From an uncultured Kiloniellaceae bacterium (lineage in GTDB: Bacteria; Pseudomonadota; Alphaproteobacteria; Kiloniellales; Kiloniellaceae): 64,000 nt of DNA. This document shows positions 42,745 through 52,220 of the stretch, piece by piece. The first letter of the stretch is position 1, and each line of letters opens with the position of its first letter. The DNA is taken from positions 372,001-436,000 of the forward strand of contig CANLSF010000001.1 of NCBI GenBank assembly GCA_947493695.1. Direction: 5' to 3'. Below the pieces are notes generated by a model that was not told where the DNA came from, made no database searches, and was given only the letters and a program-made list of their open reading frames with translations. The position numbers and the translations under genes are program-made.

Positions 42745-43212
42745 ATGGCACGTGAAGACTTAGAGCGAATCATGGGTGATATTGCGAGCGCGATTGGCGA
42801 GCAGACACTCGACGACAGCCTGACCAGTTTCCTCAACGACAACTATCCCGTCGATGGCGAGGTCTTTCGACAAGTCGAGGCACTATGTCGTGAAGGCCAG
42901 GCTGAAGGCTGGCTCTGCGCCCGCGAGATGGGCGGCATCCACTTCGGGCGCTTGATCAAGCCGGGCACTCAGGCCGGGGCTTTCTCCGTCGACGTGGTGC
43001 GCATGGCCGATATCAAAGGGCCGCATCACATCCACACACAGGGGGAAATCGGCATGATCATGCCGGTTAAGGGGAATGCTGAATTCGATGACATGCCGCG
43101 CGGCTGGTATGTCTACCCGGCGGGCAGCGATCACTGGCCGACCGTGACGAAAGGCGATGCCTACATCCTCTATCTTCTGCCCGGCGGCGAGATCGAGTTC
43201 ACCGGGAAATAG
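42745..43212 (+). CDS. PnbB-like cupin protein (4-hydroxylaminobenzoate lyase family, formerly DUF4863)
   Basis: 155 residues from the ATG at 42745, preceded by GGGAGG. The cupin part has HHIHTQGE and MPRGWYVYPAGSDHWP, with likely metal-binding histidines and glutamate. PnbB converts 4-hydroxylaminobenzoate to protocatechuate and ammonia in nitrobenzoate degraders. Related genes are common beside box genes, where their role is not established. Here it stands between the importer and benzoate-CoA ligase genes, in the same direction. Confidence 0.78.
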   Translation: MAREDLERIMGDIASAIGEQTLDDSLTSFLNDNYPVDGEVFRQVEALCREGQAEGWLCAREMGGIHFGRLIKPGTQAGAFSVDVVRMADIKGPHHIHTQGEIGMIMPVKGNAEFDDMPRGWYVYPAGSDHWPTVTKGDAYILYLLPGGEIEFTGK

Positions 43213-43230
43213 GAAGCGGAAAGCGACGTC

Positions 43231-44766
43231 ATGGAATATCCAAGAAACTACAATGCTGCTTCAGATTTTATCGACCGGAATATCGCAAAAGGCCTGAGCG
43301 ACAAGACGGCCTTCATCGACCCGGAGCGCAGCCTGACCTACGGCGAACTGCAAAGCGAAAGCAGTCGTGCAGCGAACCTTTTGAGCGCGCACGGCATCGG
43401 ACGCGAAGAACGCGTCGCGATGCTGGTTCATGACACCGTTGATTTCCCGGTCATCTTCTGGGGTGCGATCAAGGCGGGCGTGATTCCCGTGGCTTTGAAC
43501 ACTCTGCTGTCCACCGATCAGTATCACTATATTCTGGAGGACTCCCGCGCCAAGGTGCTGTTCGTGTCTGCGCCTCTTCTGGAAACACTGACTCCTGCCC
43601 TGGCAAAACTTCCACAGTTGAAACATGTCTTTGTCGTGGGTGGAGAAAGCGGACCGCACATCGACTTTGCGGCAAGCCTCGCACAGGAATCCGACAGCTT
43701 CGAAACCCTGGAGACCTGTGCTGACGAGACGGCCTTCTGGCTTTATTCGTCAGGCTCGACAGGCATGCCCAAGGGCGTTCCCCACATCCATACCAGCCTG
43801 ATGGAAACCGCCAGACTTTACGGTCAGGACGTGCTTGGCATTCAGGAAAACGATGTTGTCTATTCCGCCGCGAAGCTCTTCTTTGCTTACGGGTTGGGCA
43901 ACGGCATGTCATTTCCCATGTCGGTCGGCGCGACAACAATCCTCTTTCCCGGGCGCCCGACACCGGACGCTGTGCTGGGACTCCTGAAGGAACATCAACC
44001 CACGATCTACTGCGGGGTGCCAACACTCTACGCCGCGTTGCTTGCCCATCCGGACTGCAGTCGCGACAAGGCTTCTGCCCGTTTGCGCATCTGCCTGTCG
44101 GCGGGCGAAGCCCTGCCGGAAGACGTTGGAAAATCCTGGCGCAAGATTATGGATGTCGACATCCTGGACGGGGTGGGCTCAACCGAGATGCTGCACATCT
44201 TCCTCTCCAATCGCCCCGGCGACATCGTCTACGGCACCTCGGGCGTTGCTGTCCCGGGCTATGACCTGCGTCTGGTCGACGATCAGGGGCAGGACATAGC
44301 AGACGACGACGTGGGCGAACTCCTGGTACGGGGCAGCTCAGCGGCGAGCGGCTACTGGAATCAGCGCGAAAAAACCCGGCGCACCTTCGAGGGCGAATGG
44401 ACCCGGACCGGCGACAAGTACACTCGCGACGGCGAGGGCCGTTATCACTACTGCGGACGGACGGACGATATGTTCAAGGTCAGCGGCATCTGGGTTTCTC
44501 CGTTCGAGGTTGAGTCCGCCCTGATCTCACATGAAAGCGTCCTGGAAGCCGCCGTGGTGCCTTTCGAGGATCCGGATGGCCTGACCAAACCCAAAGCCTT
44601 TGTGATCCTGCAGGAAACGGCCACGCCGGAAGGCATGTTCGACGTGCTGAAAGATCATGTGCAGACCAGCATCGGAAAATGGAAGTATCCTCGCGACATC
44701 GTCTTCGTGGAATCGCTTCCGAAAACCGCCACCGGAAAAATCCAACGCTTCAAGCTCAGGGATTGA
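43231..44766 (+). CDS. Benzoate-CoA ligase family protein
   Basis: 511 residues. The adenylation P-loop YSSGSTGMPKG is at 172-182, the hinge and A8 region reads GRTDDMFKVSGIWVSPFEVE, and the catalytic lysine is Lys503 in TGKIQR. The size and motifs match BadA/BclA-type ligases that make benzoyl-CoA from benzoate, ATP and CoA. Benzoyl-CoA is the substrate of BoxAB encoded downstream. A hydroxy- or amino-benzoate preference cannot be excluded. Confidence 0.88.
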   Translation: MEYPRNYNAASDFIDRNIAKGLSDKTAFIDPERSLTYGELQSESSRAANLLSAHGIGREERVAMLVHDTVDFPVIFWGAIKAGVIPVALNTLLSTDQYHYILEDSRAKVLFVSAPLLETLTPALAKLPQLKHVFVVGGESGPHIDFAASLAQESDSFETLETCADETAFWLYSSGSTGMPKGVPHIHTSLMETARLYGQDVLGIQENDVVYSAAKLFFAYGLGNGMSFPMSVGATTILFPGRPTPDAVLGLLKEHQPTIYCGVPTLYAALLAHPDCSRDKASARLRICLSAGEALPEDVGKSWRKIMDVDILDGVGSTEMLHIFLSNRPGDIVYGTSGVAVPGYDLRLVDDQGQDIADDDVGELLVRGSSAASGYWNQREKTRRTFEGEWTRTGDKYTRDGEGRYHYCGRTDDMFKVSGIWVSPFEVESALISHESVLEAAVVPFEDPDGLTKPKAFVILQETATPEGMFDVLKDHVQTSIGKWKYPRDIVFVESLPKTATGKIQRFKLRD

Positions 44767-44772
44767 TCCAAC

Positions 44773-45591
44773 ATGCCCCTCGAGGATAACGGAAATCTGA
44801 CCATAGACGGCGCCAATCTAGAGTATCGGATGATCGGGCCGCGCCCGAACGAGGCGCCCTCGATCATCCTGCTTCACGAAGGCCTGGGTTGCGCCGCCTT
44901 GTGGCGCGACTTCCCTGAACAGCTGGCAAAGTCGACGGGCCTCGGCGTCTTTGTCTATTCCCGGCAGGGCTATGGGGGCTCCTCCCCCTGCGAAGTGCCG
45001 CGCCCTCTGACCTACATGCACCACGAAGCAATCGACGTCCTGCCCGATCTGCTGGATACCATCGGCTTTCAGAGCGGCGTGCTGGTCGGACATTCGGACG
45101 GCGCGTCAATAGCGGCAATTCACGGTGGCGACATAGCCGATCCGCGCGTGAAGGGCCTGGTTCTGATGGCGCCGCATTTCTTTACCGAGGACGAGGGCAT
45201 CGCCTCAATCGCGGAAACCAAAACGACATTCGAGACCACCGATTTGCGGGAGCGCCTGAAAAAGTATCACGGCGAAAACGTGGACTGCGCATTCTGGGGT
45301 TGGAACGGTGCCTGGCTCGACCCGGAATTCCGCAACTGGGATCTACGCGAGTACCTGCCGCAGATTTCCGTTCCCGTGATCGCCCTGCAGGGACTGGACG
45401 ATCAGTATGGAACCGCCGCGCAGGTCGCCTGTATCGAAGAACTCTGCGGTGGCGAGTTCGAGAGTCTCTTTCTATCGGAGTGTGCTCACACGCCCTTTCG
45501 CGAACAGCCGGAACAGACTCTGGCGGCCACGAGCCGCTTCATCGCAAGCCTGTTTGAATCCGGCACCGCAGTCGGCAATCGGAATCGGTGA
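44773..45591 (+). CDS. Alpha/beta-fold hydrolase of the box region
   Basis: 272 residues. Nucleophile Ser108 lies in GHSDGAS, the oxyanion region in LHEGLGCAALW, and the catalytic histidine in ECAHTPF near residue 243. It follows the ligase gene by six bases. It may hydrolyse an aromatic ester to benzoate or a lactone or CoA ester of the pathway; box clusters often carry such a gene. Confidence 0.83.
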   Translation: MPLEDNGNLTIDGANLEYRMIGPRPNEAPSIILLHEGLGCAALWRDFPEQLAKSTGLGVFVYSRQGYGGSSPCEVPRPLTYMHHEAIDVLPDLLDTIGFQSGVLVGHSDGASIAAIHGGDIADPRVKGLVLMAPHFFTEDEGIASIAETKTTFETTDLRERLKKYHGENVDCAFWGWNGAWLDPEFRNWDLREYLPQISVPVIALQGLDDQYGTAAQVACIEELCGGEFESLFLSECAHTPFREQPEQTLAATSRFIASLFESGTAVGNRNR

Positions 45592-45592
45592 G

Positions 45593-46090
45593 ATGATACC
45601 CACGGCTTCATCCGGACTTACGCCGACATCTACAACTACACCCGCCGTGCCGCGAGAGGATGTTGTGTTGCCTGCGCATCCACATCGTCCCGGAAGTGGA
45701 AGCGTTGCGGAGACGGCATTGCTGACCGAAGTGAAAGCGACCTGCCCCCAAGTCACCGATCCGGACAGCTGGCGGAAGAACAGGCCCTATCGCTATGGCT
45801 GGTCTTTGTTCGAGGCCGGTTTCTATTGGGAAGCGCATGAGGTCTGGGAGCCGGTCTGGCTGTCCTGTCGCCCGAACAGTCTGGAAAAAATGTTTTTAAA
45901 AGCAGCCATTCAGATGACCAACGCCTGTTTGAAGCAGGTCATGGACAACAGGAAAGCAGCCCGGCGACTGTTTGACCACGTCGATGAGCTCATAGGCGAG
46001 TTAAAAACCGGCCTTCAAGCTGAAGACGAAACTTACATGGGTGCGGACCTGATGATTTTTGCCAGAGTAAAAATGCATTATAATTCTTAA
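45593..46090 (+). CDS. DUF309 domain protein
   Basis: 165 residues from the ATG at 45593, two bases after the hydrolase stop. The longer frame lies inside the hydrolase gene and is rejected. The C-terminal 110 residues carry the DUF309 pattern GFYWEAHEVWEPVWL and a helical bundle with NACLKQV. The first about 45 residues are Thr/Pro-rich and probably disordered. Function unknown. The 3' end contains the first half of the BoxR-type operator before boxC. Confidence 0.75.
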   Translation: MIPTASSGLTPTSTTTPAVPREDVVLPAHPHRPGSGSVAETALLTEVKATCPQVTDPDSWRKNRPYRYGWSLFEAGFYWEAHEVWEPVWLSCRPNSLEKMFLKAAIQMTNACLKQVMDNRKAARRLFDHVDELIGELKTGLQAEDETYMGADLMIFARVKMHYNS

Positions 46091-46132
46091 TTATAGATTA
46101 TTAAGTCATATTATGCATTTTATCGCTTGACC
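46070..46132 (+). promoter_or_regulatory. BoxR/BzdR-type TGCA sites and promoter before boxC
   Basis: AAAATGCATTATA (46070-46082) is identical to the sequence at 37641-37653. A second TGCA in an inverted ATATTATGCATTTT lies at 46114-46117, exactly 40 bases after the first TGCA at 46074. TTGACC (46127-46132) with TAGACT (46149-46154) gives a plausible promoter. Neither TGCA has a perfect partner at six bases, so the sites are degenerate relative to TGCA-N6-TGCA. Confidence 0.55.
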
Positions 46133-46240
46133 GATACTTCGACCGAACTAGACTTCTAACCAAGAGCTCACCAGAGCCAACTCGATACCGGCTTCCCGCT
46201 GCAATGGCGGCCAAACCGGATAAAGGGATGAAAAAGAGAG

Positions 46241-47890
46241 ATGATCGATTTTCAAACGGACCCCTCGCGGTACCGGCACTGGCGCATTGAAACAGATGGC
46301 GCGGTCGCAAACCTGATTATGGACGTCGACGAAAAGGGCGGACTCTTCGAAGGCTATGAGCTGAAGCTCAATTCATACGACCTGAGCGTCGACATAGAGC
46401 TCGCCGACGCCATCCAGCGTCTGCGGTTTGAGCATCCCGAAGTCAAAGCCGTCGTCCTGCGCTCGGGTAAGGACCGGGTTTTCTGCGCCGGCGCGAACAT
46501 CCGGATGCTCGCGGGCGCGGCGCACTCACACAAAGTGAACTTCTGCAAGTTCACCAACGAGACCCGGAATTCGATGGAGGATGCGAGCCATCATTCAGGG
46601 CAGCAGTATATCAGCGCAGTCAACGGTGCTTGCGCCGGTGGCGGTTACGAACTGGCACTTTCCACCGAATACATCATTCTGACCGACGACGGTTCTTCTT
46701 CCGTCGCCCTGCCGGAAGTTCCCTTGCTTGCGGTTCTGCCCGGCACCGGCGGACTGACCCGGGTGACCGACAAGCGCAAAGTCCGCCGTGATCTGGCCGA
46801 TGTCTTTTGCTCCATCGAAGAAGGCATCAAAGGCAAGAAGGCCGTCGACTGGCGTCTGGTCGACGAGATTGTGCCGAATTCCCGCTTTGAAGAGAGCGTT
46901 GCGACCAAGACTCAGGAACTTGTGAAATCATCAGATCGTCCGGATGGCGAGAGCGGGATCAAGCTCGGTCCCCTGACACGCAGCTTTTCGCAAAACGCCG
47001 TGACCTATTCGACCGTTGAGGTTGAGTTGGATCGAGAGAAGCAGCTTGCGACCGTAACCGTCAAAGGCCCTGAAGACACACCGCCACCTTCGGCCGAGGA
47101 GATGTCTGCCCAGGGCGATTCCTTCTGGCCGCTGCGGGCCGCGCGCGAACTCGACGATGCCATCCTTCACCTGCGTTTGAACGAGATGGAACTGGGCGTC
47201 ATTCAGTTCAAAACCCACGGTGACAGCGGCAAGGTCATTGCTTACGACGACTTCCTGGAGTCGCAGAGCAAACACTGGCTGGCAAAGGAAATACTTCTTT
47301 ACTGGCGGCGGGTTCTGAAGCGGGTCGACATGACATCCCGCTCGCTGGTGGCGCTGATCGAACCGGGAAGCTGCTTCGCGGGCACCCTGGCTGAACTGGT
47401 CTGGGCGTCCGATCGCTCCTACATGGCGGTCGGCGCTTTTGAGGGCGACAATCGTCCCGAAGCCGCCCTTGTGCTCTCGGCCGCCAACTTCGGACGTCAT
47501 CCCATGTCCAATGGCTTGAGCCGCCTGGAAACCCGCTTCCTCGGCGAACCGGAAAACGTGGCAAAAATCGAAACCCGCAAAGGCGAGTCACTGACTGGCG
47601 AAGAAGCCGATGCACTGGGCCTCGTGACCTTCGCCTACGACGACATCGATTGGGAAGACGAAGTCCGCATCTTCCTGGAGGAGCGTGCGAGTTTCTCGCC
47701 CGACGCCATGACCGGCATGGAGGCCAACCTGCGCTTTGCCGGGCCGGAGACCATGGAGACACGGATCTTCGGACGTCTGACCGCATGGCAGAACTGGATC
47801 TTCCAGCGTCCTAATGCGGTTGGAGAAGACGGTGCGCTGCGCCGCTACGGATCCGGCCAAAAGGCCGATTACAACATGGAACGGGTCTGA
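46241..47890 (+). CDS. boxC: 2,3-epoxybenzoyl-CoA dihydrolase (BoxC)
   Basis: 549 residues, the usual length of BoxC. Crotonase-superfamily N-terminal half: KAVVLRSGKDRVFCAGANIRML and ISAVNGACAGGGYELAL oxyanion segment; the C-terminal half forms a second crotonase-like domain. It opens the epoxide ring of 2,3-epoxybenzoyl-CoA hydrolytically, releasing formate and 3,4-dehydroadipyl-CoA semialdehyde. The first gene of boxC-boxB-boxA. Confidence 0.96.
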   Translation: MIDFQTDPSRYRHWRIETDGAVANLIMDVDEKGGLFEGYELKLNSYDLSVDIELADAIQRLRFEHPEVKAVVLRSGKDRVFCAGANIRMLAGAAHSHKVNFCKFTNETRNSMEDASHHSGQQYISAVNGACAGGGYELALSTEYIILTDDGSSSVALPEVPLLAVLPGTGGLTRVTDKRKVRRDLADVFCSIEEGIKGKKAVDWRLVDEIVPNSRFEESVATKTQELVKSSDRPDGESGIKLGPLTRSFSQNAVTYSTVEVELDREKQLATVTVKGPEDTPPPSAEEMSAQGDSFWPLRAARELDDAILHLRLNEMELGVIQFKTHGDSGKVIAYDDFLESQSKHWLAKEILLYWRRVLKRVDMTSRSLVALIEPGSCFAGTLAELVWASDRSYMAVGAFEGDNRPEAALVLSAANFGRHPMSNGLSRLETRFLGEPENVAKIETRKGESLTGEEADALGLVTFAYDDIDWEDEVRIFLEERASFSPDAMTGMEANLRFAGPETMETRIFGRLTAWQNWIFQRPNAVGEDGALRRYGSGQKADYNMERV

Positions 47891-47940
47891 GAACCCGAGG
47901 GCACGACTGCTCGCCAGCGACCGATGCAAAGGAACGAACA

Positions 47941-49389
47941 ATGATCGATGCAATGACCGTCAACTACGACACCATGATCCCGAACAATGTCGGCCTGTCG
48001 GAAGATCGCCGCGTGCTGAAGGCGCTGGAGCGCTGGCACCCGGGCTACATCGACTGGTGGAAGAGCATGGGTCCGGACGGATTCCAGGACGCCATGGTCT
48101 ACCTGCGCACTGCGGTTGGCGTCGACCCCAAGGGCTGGGCGAAATTCGATTACGTGAAGATGCCCGAGTATCGCTGGGGCATCCTGCTCGCGCCTCAGGA
48201 AGAAGGCCGCACCATTCCCTTCGGCGAGCATTACGGCGAACCGGCATGGCAGGAAATCCCCGGCGAGTACCGCGCCATGATGCGTCGCCTTGTCGTCATT
48301 CAGGGAGACACCGAACCCGCATCGGTCGAGCAGCAGCGCCATCTGGGGCGCACTGCGCCTTCGCTCTATGACATGCGAAATCTCTTTCAAGTCAATGTCG
48401 AGGAAGGTCGGCACTTCTGGGCCATGGTCTATCTGCTTCAGAAGTACTTCGGCAGCGACGGACGCGAAGAGGCAAACGAGCTTCTAAGACGCCGGTCCGG
48501 CGACAGCGATGCCCCACGCATGCTGGGGGCCTTCAATGAGGAAACCTCCGACTGGCTTTCTTTCTTCATGTTCACATTCTTTACGGATCGGGACGGCAAG
48601 ATGCAGCTCGAAAGCCTGGCGCAATCCGGCTTTGATCCACTTTCCCGTACCTGCCGTTTCATGCTGACCGAAGAAGCTCATCACATGTTTGTTGGCGAGT
48701 CGGGCATTGGTCGTGTGATCCAGCGCACATGTGAAGCAATGAAGGCTGCCGGGATCGAAGACCCCAACGACATTGCCAAAGTCCGGGCCCTGGGTGTCAT
48801 CGACCTGCCGACCTTGCAGAAGAAAGCAAACCTGCATTACTCGCTGTCGCTGGATCTCTTTGGGTCAGAAGTTTCCACCAATGCGGCCAATGCCTTCAAC
48901 GCGGGTGTCAAGGGACGCTACCACGAGACCAAGATCGACGACGATCATCGCCTGCTCAATGATACCTATCCGGTGCTGAAGCATGTGGACGGCGAATTCA
49001 AGCTGGTCGATGAGCCTGCCCTCGCCGCCCTGAACATGCGTCTGCGGGACGACTACGTGACGGACTGCGCAAAGGGCATCAAGCGCTGGAACAAGATCAT
49101 CGAGAAGGCCGGCGTCGACTTCGCCCTGGCCCTGCCGCACGCTGCCTTCCACCGGCAGATCGGTGAGTTCGCCAACATCTCAGTGACACCCTCCGGTATC
49201 ATCCTGTCGGAAAGCGAATGGAACGCGTCGAGAGGAGAGTGGTTGCCGTCCGGCGACGATGGCGACTTCGTTCAGTCGCTGATGGTGCCCGCCACCGGCG
49301 CAGGTGAGTACGCAGGTTGGATCGCACCGCCCAAGATGGGGATCGACAATCAGCCCGGCGATTTCGAGTACGTTCAGATCGCCGCATGA
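47941..49389 (+). CDS. boxB: Benzoyl-CoA 2,3-epoxidase oxygenase subunit (BoxB)
   Basis: 482-residue di-iron oxygenase. The expected ligands are visible with the spacing known for BoxB: Glu125, Glu155 and His158 (EEGRH), Asp216, Glu245 and His248 (EEAHH). It epoxidises benzoyl-CoA at C2-C3 with O2 and electrons from BoxA. The stop overlaps the boxA start as ATGA. Confidence 0.97.
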   Translation: MIDAMTVNYDTMIPNNVGLSEDRRVLKALERWHPGYIDWWKSMGPDGFQDAMVYLRTAVGVDPKGWAKFDYVKMPEYRWGILLAPQEEGRTIPFGEHYGEPAWQEIPGEYRAMMRRLVVIQGDTEPASVEQQRHLGRTAPSLYDMRNLFQVNVEEGRHFWAMVYLLQKYFGSDGREEANELLRRRSGDSDAPRMLGAFNEETSDWLSFFMFTFFTDRDGKMQLESLAQSGFDPLSRTCRFMLTEEAHHMFVGESGIGRVIQRTCEAMKAAGIEDPNDIAKVRALGVIDLPTLQKKANLHYSLSLDLFGSEVSTNAANAFNAGVKGRYHETKIDDDHRLLNDTYPVLKHVDGEFKLVDEPALAALNMRLRDDYVTDCAKGIKRWNKIIEKAGVDFALALPHAAFHRQIGEFANISVTPSGIILSESEWNASRGEWLPSGDDGDFVQSLMVPATGAGEYAGWIAPPKMGIDNQPGDFEYVQIAA

Positions 49390-50579
49390 ACGCGCCCCTG
49401 AAACAGCACCTGATCGACCCGGAGATCTGCATTCGCTGCGGAACCTGCGAGGAGACCTGCCCAATAGATGCCGTCACCCACAATGACGACAACTACGTAG
49501 TCGACGCGGAAATCTGCAACTATTGCATGGACTGCATCTCTCCCTGCCCCACGGGCTCGATCGACAACTGGCGGATTGTCGCGACGGCCTATTCCCTGGA
49601 CGAGCAGTTCGAGTGGGAAGAGCTGCCGGAACAGGAAGAGCTGGCCAACGACGCGGTAGGGGCTGCCAGTCTGGAGGCCCTGGAAGACGAAATCGATGCC
49701 TTGCTTGCCAAAGCGCATGAAGGCACGGGCGGTAAAGCCGTCGTGCCCGCCTCAGCTTCAAAACCAAGCGTCAATCTCTTCCGCCGTGACCATCCCGCTG
49801 TCGCCACGCTGCAGGGTAATTTCAGACTGACCAAGGACAACGTCGAAAACGACGTCCGGCATATCATCCTGGACTTCGGCGATACGGTCTTTCCGGTATT
49901 GGAAGGTCAGTCAATTGCGATCACGCCACCGGGGACAGACAAAGACGGAAAGCCTCACGACTCCAGACTCTATTCCATTGCCAGCCCGCGTGACGGTGAG
50001 CGGCCAAACACGAACAACATCGCCCTGACGGTTAAACGCGAGCCGGACGGTCTTTGTTCGAACTACCTCTGCGATCTGAAAAAAGGCGACCAGGTTCAGG
50101 TGACAGGGCCATTCGGCTCGACCTTCCTGATGCCGAGCGACCCCCTGGCCAATATTATTATGATCTGCACGGGAACAGGTTCGGCTCCCTTCCGGGGCTT
50201 CACCGAACGCCGCCGCCGCGCCATGCCGGATGCGCCGGGTCAGATGCTGCTCTTTTTCGGCGCGCGTCAGCCCGACGAGTTGCCCTACTTCGGGCCCTTA
50301 TCGAAGGTACCGGACGAACTCTTGACCAAGCATCTGGTTTACTCCCGCCTCCCCGATCAGCCGAAGGAGTACGTTCAGGATCGCATGCGGGTCTGCTCGG
50401 CGGAGGTTTCGCGCCTGCTTCAGGACGAAAGGACGCATATCTATATCTGCGGCCTGAAGGGTATGGAGACCGGTGTCGATGAGGCGCTCGCAGACATCTG
50501 CCGCGCTGACGAACTGGATTGGGCCAATCTGAAACCGGCCCTGCGCACCACAGGACGATACCATGTCGAAACCTACTGA
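49386..50579 (+). CDS. boxA: Benzoyl-CoA 2,3-epoxidase reductase subunit (BoxA)
   Basis: 397 residues from the ATG at 49386 that overlaps the boxB stop. The N-terminal ferredoxin part has two [4Fe-4S] cysteine sets (Cys15, 18, 21, 25 and Cys44, 47, 50, 54). A ferredoxin-NADP reductase-like flavin domain follows with SRLYSIASP and the NADPH loop [12 protein letters not shown]. It supplies electrons from NADPH to BoxB. A spacer of about 80 Ala/Glu/Lys-rich residues links the two domains. Confidence 0.96.
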   Translation: MNAPLKQHLIDPEICIRCGTCEETCPIDAVTHNDDNYVVDAEICNYCMDCISPCPTGSIDNWRIVATAYSLDEQFEWEELPEQEELANDAVGAASLEALEDEIDALLAKAHEGTGGKAVVPASASKPSVNLFRRDHPAVATLQGNFRLTKDNVENDVRHIILDFGDTVFPVLEGQSIAITPPGTDKDGKPHDSRLYSIASPRDGERPNTNNIALTVKREPDGLCSNYLCDLKKGDQVQVTGPFGSTFLMPSDPLANIIMICTGTGSAPFRGFTERRRRAMPDAPGQMLLFFGARQPDELPYFGPLSKVPDELLTKHLVYSRLPDQPKEYVQDRMRVCSAEVSRLLQDERTHIYICGLKGMETGVDEALADICRADELDWANLKPALRTTGRYHVETY

Positions 50580-51081
50580 GCAGCGCGGCATGGCGACCCC
50601 TCCCGAAGCCTGCGACATCCCCGCTGTCCGGGAACTGCCGCCGGGCCCCTTCATTTACGATATCACCATACGTTGGGGAGATTGCGACCCGGCTCAGATC
50701 GCCTATACCGCCAACATTCCAGCCTGGGGCCTGCAGGCAATCGAGGCCTGGTACGAGGCCTGCCTGGGTGTTGACTGGTTCGCGATCAATCTCGACAACG
50801 GCATGGGAACACCCTTCGTCCATCTCGACTTCGACATGGTGTCGCCTGTAACGCCGCGCGCCCTTCTCGCTTGCAAGGTCTACGTCCGCTCCATCGGGCG
50901 ATCTTCACTGGCGCACCGCGTCGAGTGTTTCCAAAACGAGCGACTCTGCTTCACCGGTCAGACGGTTTCGGCCTTTGTCGCCGCCACAAAGATGAAGCCG
51001 ATTTCGATTCCAGTTAATATGCGGGCTTCCATCCAAAAATATGCCGAACGGCAGGGGCGGCCATTGGAGACGACCGCTTGA
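50563..51081 (+). CDS. Acyl-CoA thioesterase (4-hydroxybenzoyl-CoA thioesterase family)
   Basis: 172 residues; its start overlaps the last 17 bases of boxA. The hot-dog domain has [14 protein letters not shown], where Asp42 corresponds to the catalytic aspartate of 4HBT-type enzymes, and [15 protein letters not shown]. It may hydrolyse benzoyl-CoA or another accumulated CoA ester to prevent CoA depletion. Thioesterases in this position are common in box clusters. Confidence 0.87.
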   Translation: MSKPTEQRGMATPPEACDIPAVRELPPGPFIYDITIRWGDCDPAQIAYTANIPAWGLQAIEAWYEACLGVDWFAINLDNGMGTPFVHLDFDMVSPVTPRALLACKVYVRSIGRSSLAHRVECFQNERLCFTGQTVSAFVAATKMKPISIPVNMRASIQKYAERQGRPLETTA

Positions 51082-51153
51082 CAGAACCCGCTAAACCTCG
51101 CATGCAGATTGGGTCGAGGCTTACGGAGCCAGTGAGAACAGCGAGAAAGAAGA

Positions 51154-52080
51154 ATGGCGTCAGACAGCGATAGTCTGGAGAGGGAAAAAGGCACCCATTC
51201 CGACCCCCAGGAACATGCAGCGCAGCATTTTCTGCAGGAGGTCGGGAACCGGGTGCGCGGCGCGCGGAAACGCCACGGTATGTCGCGCAAGGTCCTGGCC
51301 CGGGAATCAGGTGTTTCTGAACGCTATCTTGCACAGTTGGAAACCGGCAGCGGCAACATCTCTATTCTTCTCTTGCGACAGGTCGCCGATGCAACCGGCC
51401 TCAAGCTGCAGGACCTCGTGGCCGAAAGCGACCACGACACACCCGAGATCCTGTCGATCCTGGAGCTTGCACGGCGTGCAAGCCCGTCCCAGCGCGCAGA
51501 CATTATCAACAGCCTCAGCGGTATGCTCGATCAATCGGGCGCCAATCTCAAGGCTTCCCGGATTGCGTTGATCGGTCTACGCGGCGCCGGAAAGTCGACC
51601 CTTGGGCAACTTATTGCTGAAGACCTCAAGATCCCCTTCATCGAACTGAACCGCGAGATCGAACTCGACAGCGGCCTGGCGATACCGGAGATTTTTTCAC
51701 TCTACGGCCAGGATGGATACCGGCGACTGGAACAGCGTTGCCTGCGCTCGGTTATCGATCGTCACAGCGAGGTCGTTCTGGCTGTCGCCGGCGGCATCGT
51801 CGCCGAGGCCAACACATACGAAATGCTGCTCAGGTCCTTCCACAGCGTCTGGCTGCAAGCCAGCCCGGAAGAGCATATGGAACGCGTTCGCGCCCAAGGA
51901 GACCGCCGACCCATGGCAGGCAATCCCGCCGCCATGAACGACTTGCGCTCGATCCTGGAAAGCCGCCAACAGCACTACGCCAACGCGGAAATGACCTTCG
52001 ACACCAGCACGAAAAGCGTCGCTCAATGCCGAGACGAACTGAGTAAAGTCCTGTCGATCCGTCTGGAGCGGGATAAATAG
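51154..52080 (+). CDS. boxR: Benzoyl-CoA-responsive regulator BoxR (HTH plus shikimate-kinase-like domain)
   Basis: 308 residues. An XRE-type HTH (31-90) with RKRHGMSRKVLARESGVSERYLAQLE is joined by a linker to a shikimate-kinase-like domain with P-loop GLRGAGKST (141-149). This architecture is specific to BzdR/BoxR, where the kinase-like domain binds benzoyl-CoA and releases the DNA. TGCA-containing sites lie before the transporter operon and before boxC. A TTGACA at 51078-51083 overlaps the preceding stop codon and may give it its own promoter. Confidence 0.93.
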   Translation: MASDSDSLEREKGTHSDPQEHAAQHFLQEVGNRVRGARKRHGMSRKVLARESGVSERYLAQLETGSGNISILLLRQVADATGLKLQDLVAESDHDTPEILSILELARRASPSQRADIINSLSGMLDQSGANLKASRIALIGLRGAGKSTLGQLIAEDLKIPFIELNREIELDSGLAIPEIFSLYGQDGYRRLEQRCLRSVIDRHSEVVLAVAGGIVAEANTYEMLLRSFHSVWLQASPEEHMERVRAQGDRRPMAGNPAAMNDLRSILESRQQHYANAEMTFDTSTKSVAQCRDELSKVLSIRLERDK

Positions 52081-52220
52081 GCCATAGTTCGGGCAGTCCT
52101 GCAGAAACGCAGTCAGAAGACCTCGACGTCACGTTGCAATCCAGATTGCAAAATTTCCTCCTTAAGTAGAATTTTAACCTCGCAAGGGTAAGCATTTGCT
52201 CCCCTTCGTCGAGGTTCACA

